From the NCBI GenBank assembly GCA_018240685.1, contig JAFEFG010000011.1:1-58838 (forward strand): a stretch of DNA of 58,838 bases, given 5' to 3'. A program made the position numbers and the translations under genes. This stretch comes from Pseudomonadota bacterium (GTDB taxonomy: Bacteria; Pseudomonadota; Alphaproteobacteria; Reyranellales; Reyranellaceae). Shown one piece after another: positions 46,241-56,966 of the stretch. Each line of letters starts with the position of its first letter. Position 1 is the stretch's first letter. The notes under the pieces are model-generated. The model did not search any database. It saw only the letters and a list, made by a program, of their open reading frames with translations, and had not been told where the DNA came from.

Positions 46241-46845
46241 CGATCCTGGTCGCCACCGGACTGGAGCGCGAGCGGCGCCTGCTGGCCGATCCCGGCGTCG
46301 AGATCGTTGCCGGCGGCGGCGATCCGGTGCGCCTCGAGCAGACGCTCGACGGGCTAGCGGCCGGCAAGGCGGGAATCCTGAGCATCGGCATCGCCGGAGG
46401 CCTGGTGCCGGAGGCGACTGTCGGACGGTGGATCGTCGCGACCGCGGTCGTCGACGCCGACCGGTCGCTGCCGGCCGATCCGGCCTGGCGCGACCGGCTG
46501 GCGGCGCGGCTGCCGGATGCCCTGCAGGGCGTGGTGGCGGGAGTCGATGCGATCGTGGCCGAGCGCGCGGACAAGGCCGCCCTGCAACGAACGACGGGGG
46601 CGGCGGCGGTCGACATGGAATCGCATGTTGCGGCCCGCGTGGCGCGGCGGCACGGACTGCCCTTCGCGGTTGCCCGCGTCGTCTCCGATCCCGTGCACCG
46701 GACTTTGCCGCCGGCCGCCCGCGTCGGCATGCGGCCCGACGGGGGCATGGATCTGCCGGCGGTGCTGCGGTCGCTGCTCGCCGATCCGCTCCAGTTGCCG
46801 GCCCTGATCCGTACCGGGCTGGAGGCGGAGAAGGCCTTTCGGGCG

Positions 46846-47994
<1,149 letters not shown>

Positions 47995-48007
47995 GATACC
48001 GCTCCTG

Positions 48008-48964
48008 CTATTGATCCGATGTCGCGGCCGCCCTGGTCGGCGGCGCCCTGAGCTCGTTGGGCAGGCGGAACTCCACGTCCTCGTGGACGCCGTCCATCTG
48101 CTCCACCTGGATATCGGCGTGCCGGCGCAGTGCTTCGACGACGTCGAGCACGAGTTCCTCCGGCGCCGAGGCTCCCGCCGTCACGCCGACCGTCTTCACG
48201 TCCTTGAGCCATGTCGGATCGAGTTCGCTGCCGTCGCTGATCAGGTAGCTCGGCAGCCCCCGCTCCACGCCGATCTCGCGCAGGCGATTGGAATTGGAGC
48301 TGTTGCGGCCGCCGACCACCAGCAGCAGATCCACGACCTCGCACAGCTCGCGCACCGCGGATTGACGATGCTGCGTGGCATAGCAGATGTCCGAGACGTC
48401 CGGTCCCTCGAGATCCTGGAACTTCTCATGAAGGGCTGCGATCACGCCGCGCGTGTCGTCGACGCTCAATGTCGTCTGCGTCACGTACGCCACGGGCGTG
48501 TCCGCCGGCAGGTCGAGCCGCTGGACGTCCTCGACCGTCGAGATGAGGTGCACCGGAGCACCCACCTGGCCCATCGTGCCTTCCACTTCGGGATGGCCGG
48601 CATGGCCGATCAGGACCAGCGTGCGGCCGCGGGCCACGTACCGCTTGCCCTGGAGATGTACCCGCGACACCAGCGGGCAGGTGGCGTCCAGCACGGGGAG
48701 CCCCCGGGAAACCGCCTCGTCGATGATCGACTGGGGCACGCCATGGGCGCTGAAGATCGTGGTCGCGCCATCGGGAATCTCGTCCAGGGACTCCACGAAG
48801 ACCGCGCCCATGCGTTCCAGTCTTTCAACCACATGGCGATTGTGGACAATCTCGTGGCGCACATAGACAGGTGCCCCGAACTTCTCGAGCGACCGCTCGA
48901 CGATCTCGATGGCACGGACGACGCCTGCACAGAATCCGCGAGGCTGAGCCATTAGAACCCGCAT
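48008..48964 (-). CDS. ispH: 4-hydroxy-3-methylbut-2-enyl diphosphate reductase
   Basis: IspH makes IPP and DMAPP in the last step of the MEP pathway, so it supplies the precursor of squalene. The 318-residue protein has the three Fe-S cysteines: [12 protein letters not shown] (Cys12), [13 protein letters not shown], and [13 protein letters not shown]. The [10 protein letters not shown] segment carries the catalytic Glu. I chose ATG 48964, with GGAGG about 11 bases upstream; ATG 48982 adds six residues. It is transcribed with hpnH. Confidence 0.94.
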   Translation of the reverse strand: MRVLMAQPRGFCAGVVRAIEIVERSLEKFGAPVYVRHEIVHNRHVVERLERMGAVFVESLDEIPDGATTIFSAHGVPQSIIDEAVSRGLPVLDATCPLVSRVHLQGKRYVARGRTLVLIGHAGHPEVEGTMGQVGAPVHLISTVEDVQRLDLPADTPVAYVTQTTLSVDDTRGVIAALHEKFQDLEGPDVSDICYATQHRQSAVRELCEVVDLLLVVGGRNSSNSNRLREIGVERGLPSYLISDGSELDPTWLKDVKTVGVTAGASAPEELVLDVVEALRRHADIQVEQMDGVHEDVEFRLPNELRAPPTRAAATSDQ

Positions 48965-49449
48965 CCAGATCCACTCCTCCATCGCAGGGCCAGGCGCAAT
49001 CGGAATGTGGTGCGCATTCGATACTTTACCACAACGACAGCGTCTCATTTCCACCTGCGGGCGTGTCGATGCCTGCAGATATGCGATCCTGCATCCGCGG
49101 TCGGCTCTGCTCCCGGAGGCGGCCGCCGGCACGCGCTGCTGTCAAAGATTTCAGCATGCGCGCAGAAAGGAACGGGCCGTTACGCGCCGGTACTGAAATT
49201 CCCAACCCGCGCGTTCCAGCCTCTTGGGCGGGGCCGCATGGCACTTCTCCGAGAAGGGTCTTTCGCGCCATCGGATTGCCGTCCGGGAAGCCGGTTCGAG
49301 GGAGTACCTTGCGACACCGATGCGCCGCGTGACCGGAATGCCTTTCTCGGGTCGCCTTGCACATCCCTTGCCAGTGCGATACGCCCCTGCCGTCGGTCGC
49401 GTGATCCGTGTCGCCGATCACCTTCACTTCGCTGCCCACTGAGGGGGTC
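48965..49449. other. 485-base divergent gap between ispH and hpnN
   Basis: No convincing gene is present; short open frames lack ribosome sites or similarity. The gap must hold promoters for ispH-hpnH and for hpnN. A small palindrome CTTCTC-C-GAGAAG lies at 49244-49256 and could be an operator half-site pair, or chance. Confidence 0.5.
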
Positions 49450-52056
49450 GTGTCCACCAGGACTTCGCTGATCGGTCGCGCCGTTGCGGCGAGCACCCGC
49501 CATCCCCTGATCGTGCTGCTTCTCGCCCTCGGGTTCACCGGCGCGGCGCTCGTCTACACGGCCCAGCACTTCGCGATGACGGCGAATACTGCCGAATTGA
49601 TCTCGACCAAGCTGAAATGGCAGCAGAGGGAATTCGCCTTCCAGGCGGCATTTCCCCAGCTCGACAATCTGACCTTGGCCGTCATCGACGGCGCCACGCC
49701 CGAACTCGCCGCCGACGCGGCGAAAAGGCTGACTGCGGCCCTGCAGGAAAAGCCGAAGTACTTCCGGACGGTGCGCCAGCCGGATGGCGGGCCGTTCTTC
49801 GAGCGGGACGGGCTGCTGCTGCTGCCGTTGAACGAGGTGGCGGACACGACGAAGGGCCTGATGCGGGCCAAGCCCTTCCTCGGGCCGCTGGCGGCGGATC
49901 CCAGCCTGCGCGGCGTCCTCGGTGCGCTGTCGACCGTGCTGCAGGGCGTCAAATACGGCCAGGCGACCTTGCGCGATGTCGAGCCGATGACGGCGGCGTT
50001 GGCCCAGGCCTTCGACAAGGTCCTTGCCGGCGAGCCCGCCTTCTTCTCCTGGCGCGCCGTCTTCACGGGCGCGGCCGCGGGATCGCGCGAAACGCGGCGT
50101 GTCGTGCTGGTCCAGCCAGTGATGGACTACACCGCGCTGCAGCCTGGGGCCGCCGCGAGCGGCGTCATCCGTGATACGGCCCGCGCGCTCGATCTCGACG
50201 CGGCGCACGGGATCACCGTTCGTCTGACCGGGCCGGTTCCGCTTGCGGACGAGGAATTCGGCAGCCTGGCGGAAGACGCTCATCTCGTGATGGGCGCGAT
50301 GGTGGCGGCACTGCTGGGAATCCTGTGGCTGGCGGTGCGTTCGGTGCGGGTCGTGATCGCGATCGTCGTCACGACGGTTGTCGGCCTTGTTGTCACGGCG
50401 GCAGCGGGATTGATCGCGACGGGCCGCTTCAACCTCATCTCGGTCGCCTTCATTCCGCTCTTCGTCGGGTTGGGGGTGGATTTCAGTATCCAGTTCAGCG
50501 TGCGCAGCCTGGCCGAACGGATGATCCAGCCCAATGCCGCCGCCGCTCTCGTCGCGGCCGGCAACGGCATCGGGCGTGCCCTGGCCCTGTCCGCGTCGGC
50601 CATCGGCATCGGCTTCTTCGCCTTCCTGCCGACGACCTATGTCGGCGTGGCCGAACTCGGCACCATCGCCGGCCTCGGCATGATCGTCGCCTTCTGTCTC
50701 AGCATCGCGCTGCTGCCTGCGCTTCTGGTCCTGATGGGCTTTCCGGTGGCGCGAAGCGCCGAGGTCGGCTTCGCGGCCCTGGCGCCTGTCGACTCGTTCG
50801 TCCAGCGTCGCCGCCGGGTCGTGCTGGCGCTGTCGGCGGTCGCCGCGATCGGCGCGGGCGCGCTCCTGCCTCTCGTCCGGTTCGACTTCAATCCGCTGGA
50901 TCTCAAAAGCCCGAAATCGGAGTCGATGAGGACGTTGCAGGCGCTGTCCGCGGATGTCGACTGGACGCCCAACACCATCAATGTCCTCATGCCCTCGCTC
51001 GCCCAGGCGGTGACGCTGGCGCACCGGCTCGATGCCCTGCCCGAGGTGTCGCGCACCGTGACACTGGAGAGTTTCGTCCCGACCCAGCAGGACGAGAAGC
51101 TCGCTCTCATCCGTCAGGCGGCCGCGCTCATTGGTCCCGATCTCGCAGGCGCCAAGCCGGCGCCGGCGCCTTCCGACGCGGCCCTGCAGCAGAGCATCGC
51201 CACGACGGCGGCGGCGCTGCGCGACGTGGCGGGGGCTGGCAAGGATCCCGCCGCGCTCTCGGCCCGCCGTCTCGCCGACGCGCTCGAGCGCCTGCACGCC
51301 GCCTCGCCGGAAATCCGTGCCGGAGCGGCGGCGGTCGTGACGGTGCCGCTGCGCGTCATGCTCGACCAGATCCGCGCCTTGCTGAAGGCCGGTCCGGTGA
51401 CGATCGAGACCCTGCCGCACGACCTGGCTGCGGACTGGGTCACGCGCGACGGCCGCGCGCGCGTCCAGGTGCTTCCCCGGGACGGGCACGGCGACAACGC
51501 CTCGCTCCGACACTTCGCTGCGGCGATCCAGAGCGTCGCCCCGGATGCGACGGGCCTGCCGATCTCGACCGCCGCCTCGGGCGATACCATCGTCGAGGCC
51601 TTCCTGCAGGCGGGCATCTATTCGCTCGTGGCCATCATCGCGCTGCTGGCGGCGGTGCTGCGCCGTACCCGCGACGTGATCCTCACGATGCTGCCGGTGC
51701 TGCTGAGCGGCCTGCTGACCTTCGCGACCTGCGGCGCTCTCGATCTGCCGCTGAACTTCGCGAACATCATCGCCCTGCCGCTGCTGTTCGGCGTCGGCGT
51801 CGCCTTCAACATCTATTTCGTGATGGCGTGGCGGGCGGGCGAGACCGCCATGCTGAAGTCGAGCCTGATGCGGGCAGTGATCTTCAGTGCCCTGACCACG
51901 GCCACGGCCTTCGGCGCGCTGTGGCTCTCGACCCATCCCGGGACGGCGAGCATGGGCCGGCTGCTCATGATTTCGCTCGGCTGGGAGCTCCTCGTCACGC
52001 TGGTGTTCCGGCCGGCCTTGCTGGCGCGGCCGCCCAGCGACCGGCGACGGGCCTGA
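49450..52056 (+). CDS. hpnN: RND-family hopanoid transporter
   Basis: HpnN is an MMPL/RND-type transporter that moves hopanoids to the outer membrane. The 868-residue protein has an N-terminal membrane helix (HPLIVLLLALGFTGAALV), a large periplasmic part, then a sterol-sensing-like helical bundle (VAFIPLFVGLGVDFSIQFSV), and a second such half with NIIALPLLFGVGVAFNIYFV near the end. GTG 49450 follows a GGGGG run and gives the natural short N-terminus. The 3' end meets the second diiron gene tail to tail across 9 bases. Confidence 0.92.
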   Translation: MSTRTSLIGRAVAASTRHPLIVLLLALGFTGAALVYTAQHFAMTANTAELISTKLKWQQREFAFQAAFPQLDNLTLAVIDGATPELAADAAKRLTAALQEKPKYFRTVRQPDGGPFFERDGLLLLPLNEVADTTKGLMRAKPFLGPLAADPSLRGVLGALSTVLQGVKYGQATLRDVEPMTAALAQAFDKVLAGEPAFFSWRAVFTGAAAGSRETRRVVLVQPVMDYTALQPGAAASGVIRDTARALDLDAAHGITVRLTGPVPLADEEFGSLAEDAHLVMGAMVAALLGILWLAVRSVRVVIAIVVTTVVGLVVTAAAGLIATGRFNLISVAFIPLFVGLGVDFSIQFSVRSLAERMIQPNAAAALVAAGNGIGRALALSASAIGIGFFAFLPTTYVGVAELGTIAGLGMIVAFCLSIALLPALLVLMGFPVARSAEVGFAALAPVDSFVQRRRRVVLALSAVAAIGAGALLPLVRFDFNPLDLKSPKSESMRTLQALSADVDWTPNTINVLMPSLAQAVTLAHRLDALPEVSRTVTLESFVPTQQDEKLALIRQAAALIGPDLAGAKPAPAPSDAALQQSIATTAAALRDVAGAGKDPAALSARRLADALERLHAASPEIRAGAAAVVTVPLRVMLDQIRALLKAGPVTIETLPHDLAADWVTRDGRARVQVLPRDGHGDNASLRHFAAAIQSVAPDATGLPISTAASGDTIVEAFLQAGIYSLVAIIALLAAVLRRTRDVILTMLPVLLSGLLTFATCGALDLPLNFANIIALPLLFGVGVAFNIYFVMAWRAGETAMLKSSLMRAVIFSALTTATAFGALWLSTHPGTASMGRLLMISLGWELLVTLVFRPALLARPPSDRRRA

Positions 52057-52069
52057 GCCCGACGCTCAG
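52053..52069. terminator. Hairpin containing both convergent stop codons (hpnN/diiron copy 2)
   Basis: CTGAGC (52053-52058), loop CCGAC, GCTCAG (52064-52069): a perfect 6-bp inverted repeat. The hpnN TGA (52054-52056) and the opposing TGA lie within the two arms. No T-tract; a bidirectional 3'-end structure is plausible. Confidence 0.5.
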
Positions 52070-52929
52070 CGGGATGTTGCAGAATCGGGGGCGAGCCCGG
52101 ACCGCGCATTCCACAGGCGCAGCGCCTTGAGCGCGGCCTCGGCCAGCTGCGGCAGGAACGCGGGCCGCAGCAGTTCCGGCTCGAAGGCTCCCATGCGCCG
52201 GCTGTTCTCCGAATAGCAGTCTTCCAGGAAGCGCCGGAAGTTGAACCCGTCGAGGAACATGCTCACCTGCGTGGCGGCGAAGTTCTTGCCGTCGTTCAGG
52301 TCCTTGCCGCGCTTCGCCAGTCCGATCATGCGGCGGATCGCGCGCGCATAGTAGCGGAAGCTGGTCAGCGGCAGGAGCGTCCGTGCGAGCCAGCCCCGTT
52401 GCGCTTCGGTATAGGCCATCCAGTTGACGAAGAAGACGATGTGACGCGTTTCCTCGTACATCAGCGTCTCGAAGATCTGCATTATCTGCTGGGGCAGGAA
52501 CTCGGACTGCCATGCGATCTTGAACAGCCCGAACCCCAGGAACGAGTCGAGGCACTCGCCGAAGCCGAAATCCTTGAACCGGGTGTCGATGTCGGTGCTG
52601 ATGTCCTCGAGAGGCCGCTCGGGCGCATTGAGGCCGTACTTGTCGATCATCACGCGGATCAGATCGGCGTGGCGCGTCTCTTCGCGTCCCTGCAGGGCAA
52701 GCGCACTCTTCAGGACCGGATCGGTCAAGGTTTCGGTGAATGCCGCCACGATCGCGCCGGCGCGGCGCTCCGTGTAAAATACTTCTTCCCAGAACGGGAC
52801 CGCTCTCAGCCGCTGAAGCGCTGCATCGTCCAGGTCCGGCCACGGCAGGGTGTGAGGATCGTACTCGGTATAAGTCTGCTCAAAATGCCGGCAAAACGCG
52901 TCGCGATGCTCTTGCGATCCAATTTTCAT
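52066..52929 (-). CDS. Ferritin-like diiron protein, copy 2 (downstream of hopanoid genes)
   Basis: A 287-residue protein with a full ferritin-like diiron ligand set: E54, ExxH at E84/H87, E125 (FGECLDSFLGFG) and ExxH at E160/H163 (EETRHIVFFVNWMAY). It is paralogous to the gene at 38037-39080, with which it shares the PWP/DWP start, the GFxECxDSF helix and the ExxRHIxxFxNWxA helix. Function unknown; the fold allows O2-dependent oxidation, desaturation or oxidant scavenging. ATG 52929 has GGAAGGG upstream. It converges on hpnN and diverges from eipB. Confidence 0.8.
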   Translation of the reverse strand: MKIGSQEHRDAFCRHFEQTYTEYDPHTLPWPDLDDAALQRLRAVPFWEEVFYTERRAGAIVAAFTETLTDPVLKSALALQGREETRHADLIRVMIDKYGLNAPERPLEDISTDIDTRFKDFGFGECLDSFLGFGLFKIAWQSEFLPQQIMQIFETLMYEETRHIVFFVNWMAYTEAQRGWLARTLLPLTSFRYYARAIRRMIGLAKRGKDLNDGKNFAATQVSMFLDGFNFRRFLEDCYSENSRRMGAFEPELLRPAFLPQLAEAALKALRLWNARSGLAPDSATSR

Positions 52930-53057
52930 GGCACTCGCCCTTCCGCTCTTGGCATTCAAAGGCAATGACGATCATTTGTCTATTGTCGTCGTGAATGCCG
53001 CGGGAGCCGACGTTCGACGCGATTGACCGGACGGACAGCAGCCCGCAAGCTGGCTTC

Positions 53058-53849
53058 ATGAAACGGGGGGCGTTCGTCTTCACTGTTGTCGTCGCGCTGG
53101 CGGTGTCACGAACGGCCGTGGCCCAGCTGCAGCCCCATCGCGCCGAGTATGTGTTGCGCCTCGGCACCGCCGCCAACGCCCCGCGTATTGGCACGGCCGT
53201 GCAGGATATCTCCCTCGATTGCAGCGGATGGCACATCAAGCGCGACCTGTCCTCGGAGATCGCGTTCACGCCCTCTCTGAAGGTCAGCCTCGCCTCTGAA
53301 CTCGACGGCGACGAGCCGAGCGACGGCAGCGCCTTTCGCTATCGTACCGTGCAGACCGAGAACGGCAGCCGGCGCGTCGCGCACGGCGAGGTGCAGCGAA
53401 GCGGCGGCGAGACCCGGGCCGAGATCGTTTCCTCCGCCGGACCGGAGCAGGTCGTCCTGCCGCCGCCCACGCTGATGCCCGTGGCCGCGGTAAGCGGCTT
53501 GGTCGATCGCCTTCGCGGCCGGACGGTGGCCACGCCTACGCTGATGTTTACCGCCGAAGCGATGGGCGACGTGTTCAGCATCGACGTGCAGGAAATAGAG
53601 GCAGGGTCGTTGCGCGCGAGGCCGCGCGCTCTCGGGCCGGTCGTCGTGCCGTCGGCACAGTCGTGGCCGATCCTGATGACGTTCAGGCATGTGCGTGACC
53701 AGGCCAAGAAGGCACTCTTCTCGATCAGGGCGAGGCTGTTTGGATCGGGCGTACTCGACCGGCTGACCATCGATGCGGGCGTCGCCACGGTGACGGCCGA
53801 CCTTCAGTCCCTCGAGATGCACAAGGCACCGGCCTGTCCCGGCCCCTGA
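53058..53849 (+). CDS. eipB: Periplasmic envelope-integrity protein EipB (DUF1849)
   Basis: EipB/DUF1849 proteins are periplasmic beta-spiral proteins of alphaproteobacteria needed for envelope integrity. The 263-residue product has a cleavable signal (residues 1-22, ending AVA), HRAEYVLRLG after it, and exactly two mature cysteines, Cys55 (LDCSGW) and Cys260 near the C-terminus (APACPG). These match the disulfide pair known in the family. ATG 53058 is chosen because it starts the signal peptide. It faces an M23 peptidase gene tail to tail. Confidence 0.88.
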   Translation: MKRGAFVFTVVVALAVSRTAVAQLQPHRAEYVLRLGTAANAPRIGTAVQDISLDCSGWHIKRDLSSEIAFTPSLKVSLASELDGDEPSDGSAFRYRTVQTENGSRRVAHGEVQRSGGETRAEIVSSAGPEQVVLPPPTLMPVAAVSGLVDRLRGRTVATPTLMFTAEAMGDVFSIDVQEIEAGSLRARPRALGPVVVPSAQSWPILMTFRHVRDQAKKALFSIRARLFGSGVLDRLTIDAGVATVTADLQSLEMHKAPACPGP

Positions 53850-53869
53850 TGCGCGACCTGCCGTGCCGG

Positions 53870-55096
53870 TCAGCGGTCCGCCGCTGACGGGATCGATGCA
53901 GCGTCGGGAGGCGGGCGCGGGAAATCCACAACCATGAGATCCATGGGCAGCAGGTTCCGTTGCGGCCGAACCGGCGACTGGAGCGAGAGCGTCAGTGGGG
54001 CGCCGGTCGCTTCGGCCCTGTCGAAGTCGGCCGTTCCGGCGCTGTCGGTTGCCGTGAGGACGAAGTCGTCGACCACATAGGGGATGCCGTTGGACAGCAG
54101 CGGCGAGGGGCCGTCCATCACATGAAGATGCAGGTGCGGCGCCTGGCTATTGCCGGTGTTGCCGACTCGCCCGATGGGCTGGCCGCGCCGCACTCTCGCT
54201 CCCGGAGGGACCCTGACGCTGCCCGGCTGTAGATGGGCGTAGAGGACATAGGTGCCGCCGCCGATGTCGAGGACGACGAAGTTCCCGTCGGCTTCCTCGA
54301 CCGAGAGGTTCTCGGGCAGCCGGCCGGGAACCTGTTCCGGCAGATCGTTGCGGATCGCGACCACGGTTCCGTCTGCCACGGCGACCACCTCCTTGCCGAA
54401 GATGGTGTAGGCCGACAGGACCTTCGGGTTGCCGTTGAGGAGGCGGTTCTCGGCGTTGATCTGCTCCCAGTCGATCGCGAATCGCTGCGCGAGGGCGAAG
54501 CGGCCGTTGAGTGGCAGCAGCGCCCGCACATGGCGGATGGAATCGCAGCAGCCGTCGCCGGCGATGTAGCCCCTGCCGACGAGCGGCGGCCCCAGGACGA
54601 CAGGCGGCGGATCCTGCACGGGCGTCTGGCCGACGGTCATGGTGATGGAGAGACCGCGCTGCACCAGCTGCGCGGTGACCTGATGCGCGATGGATTTCGG
54701 CGTCGGCGTGCCCGCTTCGAGCGCCACATGCACGAACAGGACGCCGAACTGGCCGACGCCGAGATCGGCGGACTCGGCTCCGCGTCGTCCGCCGATCGCA
54801 AGGCGCTTTGCGATGGCGTCGCGATCGAGTTCGAGGAGCGGCCGCCCCGTATCGCTGTCGATGACATGGACCGAGGTGAACTTGATTTCCGACGCCGTCG
54901 GATTGGCCACGCGCAGCTCGTAGACGAGATGGCGCCGGTCGTCGGCGCCGTAGGCGGTTCTCGGCGGCGAGAGGACATCGACGACGAACGGCGTGAGATG
55001 CGGCGTCTGCGCACGGACCGGTATCACGGGCACGAGAAATGCCGCGATCAGGACGACCACGGACATCGCGAACGCGGTCAACTTCAGTCTCATCAT
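53870..55096 (-). CDS. M23-family (LytM-like) metallopeptidase
   Basis: A 408-residue secreted protein with an N-terminal signal (hydrophobic residues 7-27, then VRAQ). The C-terminal half is an M23 peptidase domain: VVAVADGTVVAIRNDL, VVLDIGGGTYVLYAHLQPGS, GARVRRGQPIGRVGNTGNSQ and the metal-binding HLHLHVMDG. The N-terminal half (LVYELRVANPTASEIKFTS) resembles a small beta-sandwich. The domain's first His/Asp zinc ligands are not clear to me, so it may cut peptidoglycan cross-links or be a degenerate regulator. It lies next to eipB. Confidence 0.85.
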   Translation of the reverse strand: MMRLKLTAFAMSVVVLIAAFLVPVIPVRAQTPHLTPFVVDVLSPPRTAYGADDRRHLVYELRVANPTASEIKFTSVHVIDSDTGRPLLELDRDAIAKRLAIGGRRGAESADLGVGQFGVLFVHVALEAGTPTPKSIAHQVTAQLVQRGLSITMTVGQTPVQDPPPVVLGPPLVGRGYIAGDGCCDSIRHVRALLPLNGRFALAQRFAIDWEQINAENRLLNGNPKVLSAYTIFGKEVVAVADGTVVAIRNDLPEQVPGRLPENLSVEEADGNFVVLDIGGGTYVLYAHLQPGSVRVPPGARVRRGQPIGRVGNTGNSQAPHLHLHVMDGPSPLLSNGIPYVVDDFVLTATDSAGTADFDRAEATGAPLTLSLQSPVRPQRNLLPMDLMVVDFPRPPPDAASIPSAADR

Positions 55097-55180
55097 GATC
55101 TCTGCTTCTTGCCGTCGGCTCGCCGCAGCCTCCTTATACTACGGAAATGTCCTCACGGCCCGGAGATCATGGGCTCGGCG

Positions 55181-55981
55181 TCAATCCGCGGCCTTTTTCG
55201 CCATATAGAGGTCGGTCGTGTACGGCACGCCGAGGATGCCATCCGGGCCGGCGAATCTTCCGCAATACTGGCCGATCATGTGCGTCGTCTGGTCGAGGCC
55301 GATCTGCTCGACGGCGGCTTGCACCTGCGTCGAGGACAGGGCCATGGTCAGGAACGCCTCCTGCGTCATGCGACGCTCCCATTCGAACTGCCGCGCCGTG
55401 ACGTTCCCGAAGGTGCGGAACAGTTCCTGTGCATAGGGATGGTCGCGATAGTGCCGGGAGTAGCGGCTGCCGTCCTTGCGGATCGCATGGGTTTCGAGAA
55501 AGGCTTCATGCGCCTCCAGGAAAGCAGAACGCCGCCAGTCCCGGTTGTTCTCGAACAGGGCGATGACGCCGCCGCGCCGGAGCACGCGATGGGCCTCGGC
55601 GTAGAATTTCGGCCGGTCGAACCATTGAACGGCCTGGCCGACCGTGACGAGCGCGGCTTGTGCGTTGCCGACGGTCAGATTGTCGGCGGCGCCGGCAATG
55701 AAGGTGATGGCGCGGTCCGGGGGAATCGCCGCGTTCGCCTGGGCGCGCATGTCGGCGTTCGGCTCGATCCCCATGACGATGCAGTCGGCGGGAAGGGCGG
55801 CCGCCAGGAAGAACGTCGACAGACCGGTTCCCGATCCGACGTCTATGGCGATCGCCCCTGGTTCGAGGGCGTTCTTCGCAAAGGCCGTGATCGCCTGTCC
55901 CATTTCGGCGGGATAGGTGGGCCTCGTCTTCTGGTAGTTCTCGGCGAGCCCCGTGTAGGCATGTTCCTGAACGTGCAGCAT
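55181..55981 (-). CDS. Class I SAM-dependent methyltransferase
   Basis: A 266-residue cytosolic methyltransferase with the Rossmann SAM loop AIDVGSGTGLSTFFLA near residue 46, an acidic end of strand 2 (MGIEPNADMRAQA), and the motif AVQWFDRPKFYAEAHRVL typical of small-molecule methyltransferases related to trans-aconitate or ubiquinone types. ATG 55981 follows AAGAAGGAACC. Substrate unknown. It lies 90 bases downstream of the hexapeptide transferase on the same strand. Confidence 0.85.
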   Translation of the reverse strand: MLHVQEHAYTGLAENYQKTRPTYPAEMGQAITAFAKNALEPGAIAIDVGSGTGLSTFFLAAALPADCIVMGIEPNADMRAQANAAIPPDRAITFIAGAADNLTVGNAQAALVTVGQAVQWFDRPKFYAEAHRVLRRGGVIALFENNRDWRRSAFLEAHEAFLETHAIRKDGSRYSRHYRDHPYAQELFRTFGNVTARQFEWERRMTQEAFLTMALSSTQVQAAVEQIGLDQTTHMIGQYCGRFAGPDGILGVPYTTDLYMAKKAAD

Positions 55982-56070
55982 GGCGGTTCCTTCTTCCCCG
56001 TTGGGGCGGTCGCTCGAAGTCGTTCGTCTCAAGTTACGCAAGCCGTCATATTCGGCGGCGCTCTCGCTGA

Positions 56071-56715
56071 TCAGCCGGCGTGCTTCTCCAGAAATGCCTC
56101 GGCGCTCAGGTTTCTGAAGTCCGGCAGGGCTGCCTTCAGTCGTTCGAAGGGCCAGTCCCACCAGGCGAGTGCCATCAATCGCTCGGCGACCTGCTCGGGG
56201 TGACGGCGCTTGATCACCCGCGCCGGAATGCCGCCCACGATGGTGTATGGATCGACGGGCTTGGAGACCACGGCGCCGGCTGCGATCACCGCGCCAGTCC
56301 CGACGGGTACGCCGGCAAGAACGACGGCACCGTGGCCGATCCAGACGTCATGGCCGATCGAGACATGAGCGTCCCGGCGCCACTGGAAGAAGTCGGCGTC
56401 GTCGGCATCGGCCATGCCGTAGCGCTTGCTGCGATAGGTGAAATGATGCTGGGTCGCGCGCCACATCGGATGGTTGCCGGGATTGATGCGCGTCGCCGCG
56501 GCGATCGAGCAGAATTTCCCGATCGTCGTGTAGATGACCATGGCGTCCCGCGCGATGTAGCTGAAGTCGCCCATCACGACTTCGTCCAGTGTCACGCGTT
56601 CGCCGATGTCGACGTAGCTTCCGAGCCTGGTGTCACGGACGACGGCCGTAGGATGGACATGGGTGTCGTATCCCACGGAGACGGATGGCTCGACGGTGCG
56701 CAGCGCTTCGCTCAC
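56071..56715 (-). CDS. Hexapeptide-repeat acyltransferase (phosphonate-metabolism type)
   Basis: A 214-residue left-handed beta-helix transferase closely matching the family usually found with phosphonate (phn) genes (TIGR03308-like). Landmarks: HPTAVVRDTRLGSYVDIGE, IYTTIGKFCSIAAATRINPG, NHPMWRATQHHFTYR, SIGHDVWIGHGAVVLAG and the C-terminal ALAWWDWPFERLKAALPDF. CatB-like chloramphenicol acetyltransferases share the fold but not these stretches. No C-P lyase genes are in the window. It diverges from AMP nucleosidase. Confidence 0.85.
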   Translation of the reverse strand: MSEALRTVEPSVSVGYDTHVHPTAVVRDTRLGSYVDIGERVTLDEVVMGDFSYIARDAMVIYTTIGKFCSIAAATRINPGNHPMWRATQHHFTYRSKRYGMADADDADFFQWRRDAHVSIGHDVWIGHGAVVLAGVPVGTGAVIAAGAVVSKPVDPYTIVGGIPARVIKRRHPEQVAERLMALAWWDWPFERLKAALPDFRNLSAEAFLEKHAG

Positions 56716-56758
56716 GTTATCACTTCCTTCGCGACCCGTTTGCAGCGGGTTGAACAGA

Positions 56759-56786
56759 GGTAGACGATGAAAACGATCCGTCTACC
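56759..56786. repeat. Inverted repeat upstream of the hexapeptide transferase
   Basis: GGTAGACG (56759-56766) and CGTCTACC (56779-56786) are perfect 8-bp arms around a 12-base spacer in the 251-base divergent gap. A second weak dyad (ACCCG/CGGGT) lies nearer the start codon. The spacing suits a dimeric regulator, but no binding protein is known. Confidence 0.5.
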
Positions 56787-56966
56787 GCGCGCGTATGTCG
56801 GATATGTGAACCTATTCCGTCCTACGTCGGTAAGCGTCGTGATACGGTATCGATTGTCGGATCTTCGCCTGCTCGGTTGCGGAAGACGGTTCCGACGGCG
56901 ACGCTGAGCGGGCGGACTTTCGGTCGCGCGCGGGCGCGTCATCACGGGAGGCCTTGGGCACGTCGC

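Noticed and set aside
49280..49300. tRNA T-arm-like GGTTCGA
   Set aside because: No matching acceptor stem or anticodon arm around it.
49180..51936. 918-codon minus-strand open frame opposite hpnN
   Set aside because: hpnN is strongly supported; the antisense product is low-complexity Arg/Gln/Asp-rich without motifs.
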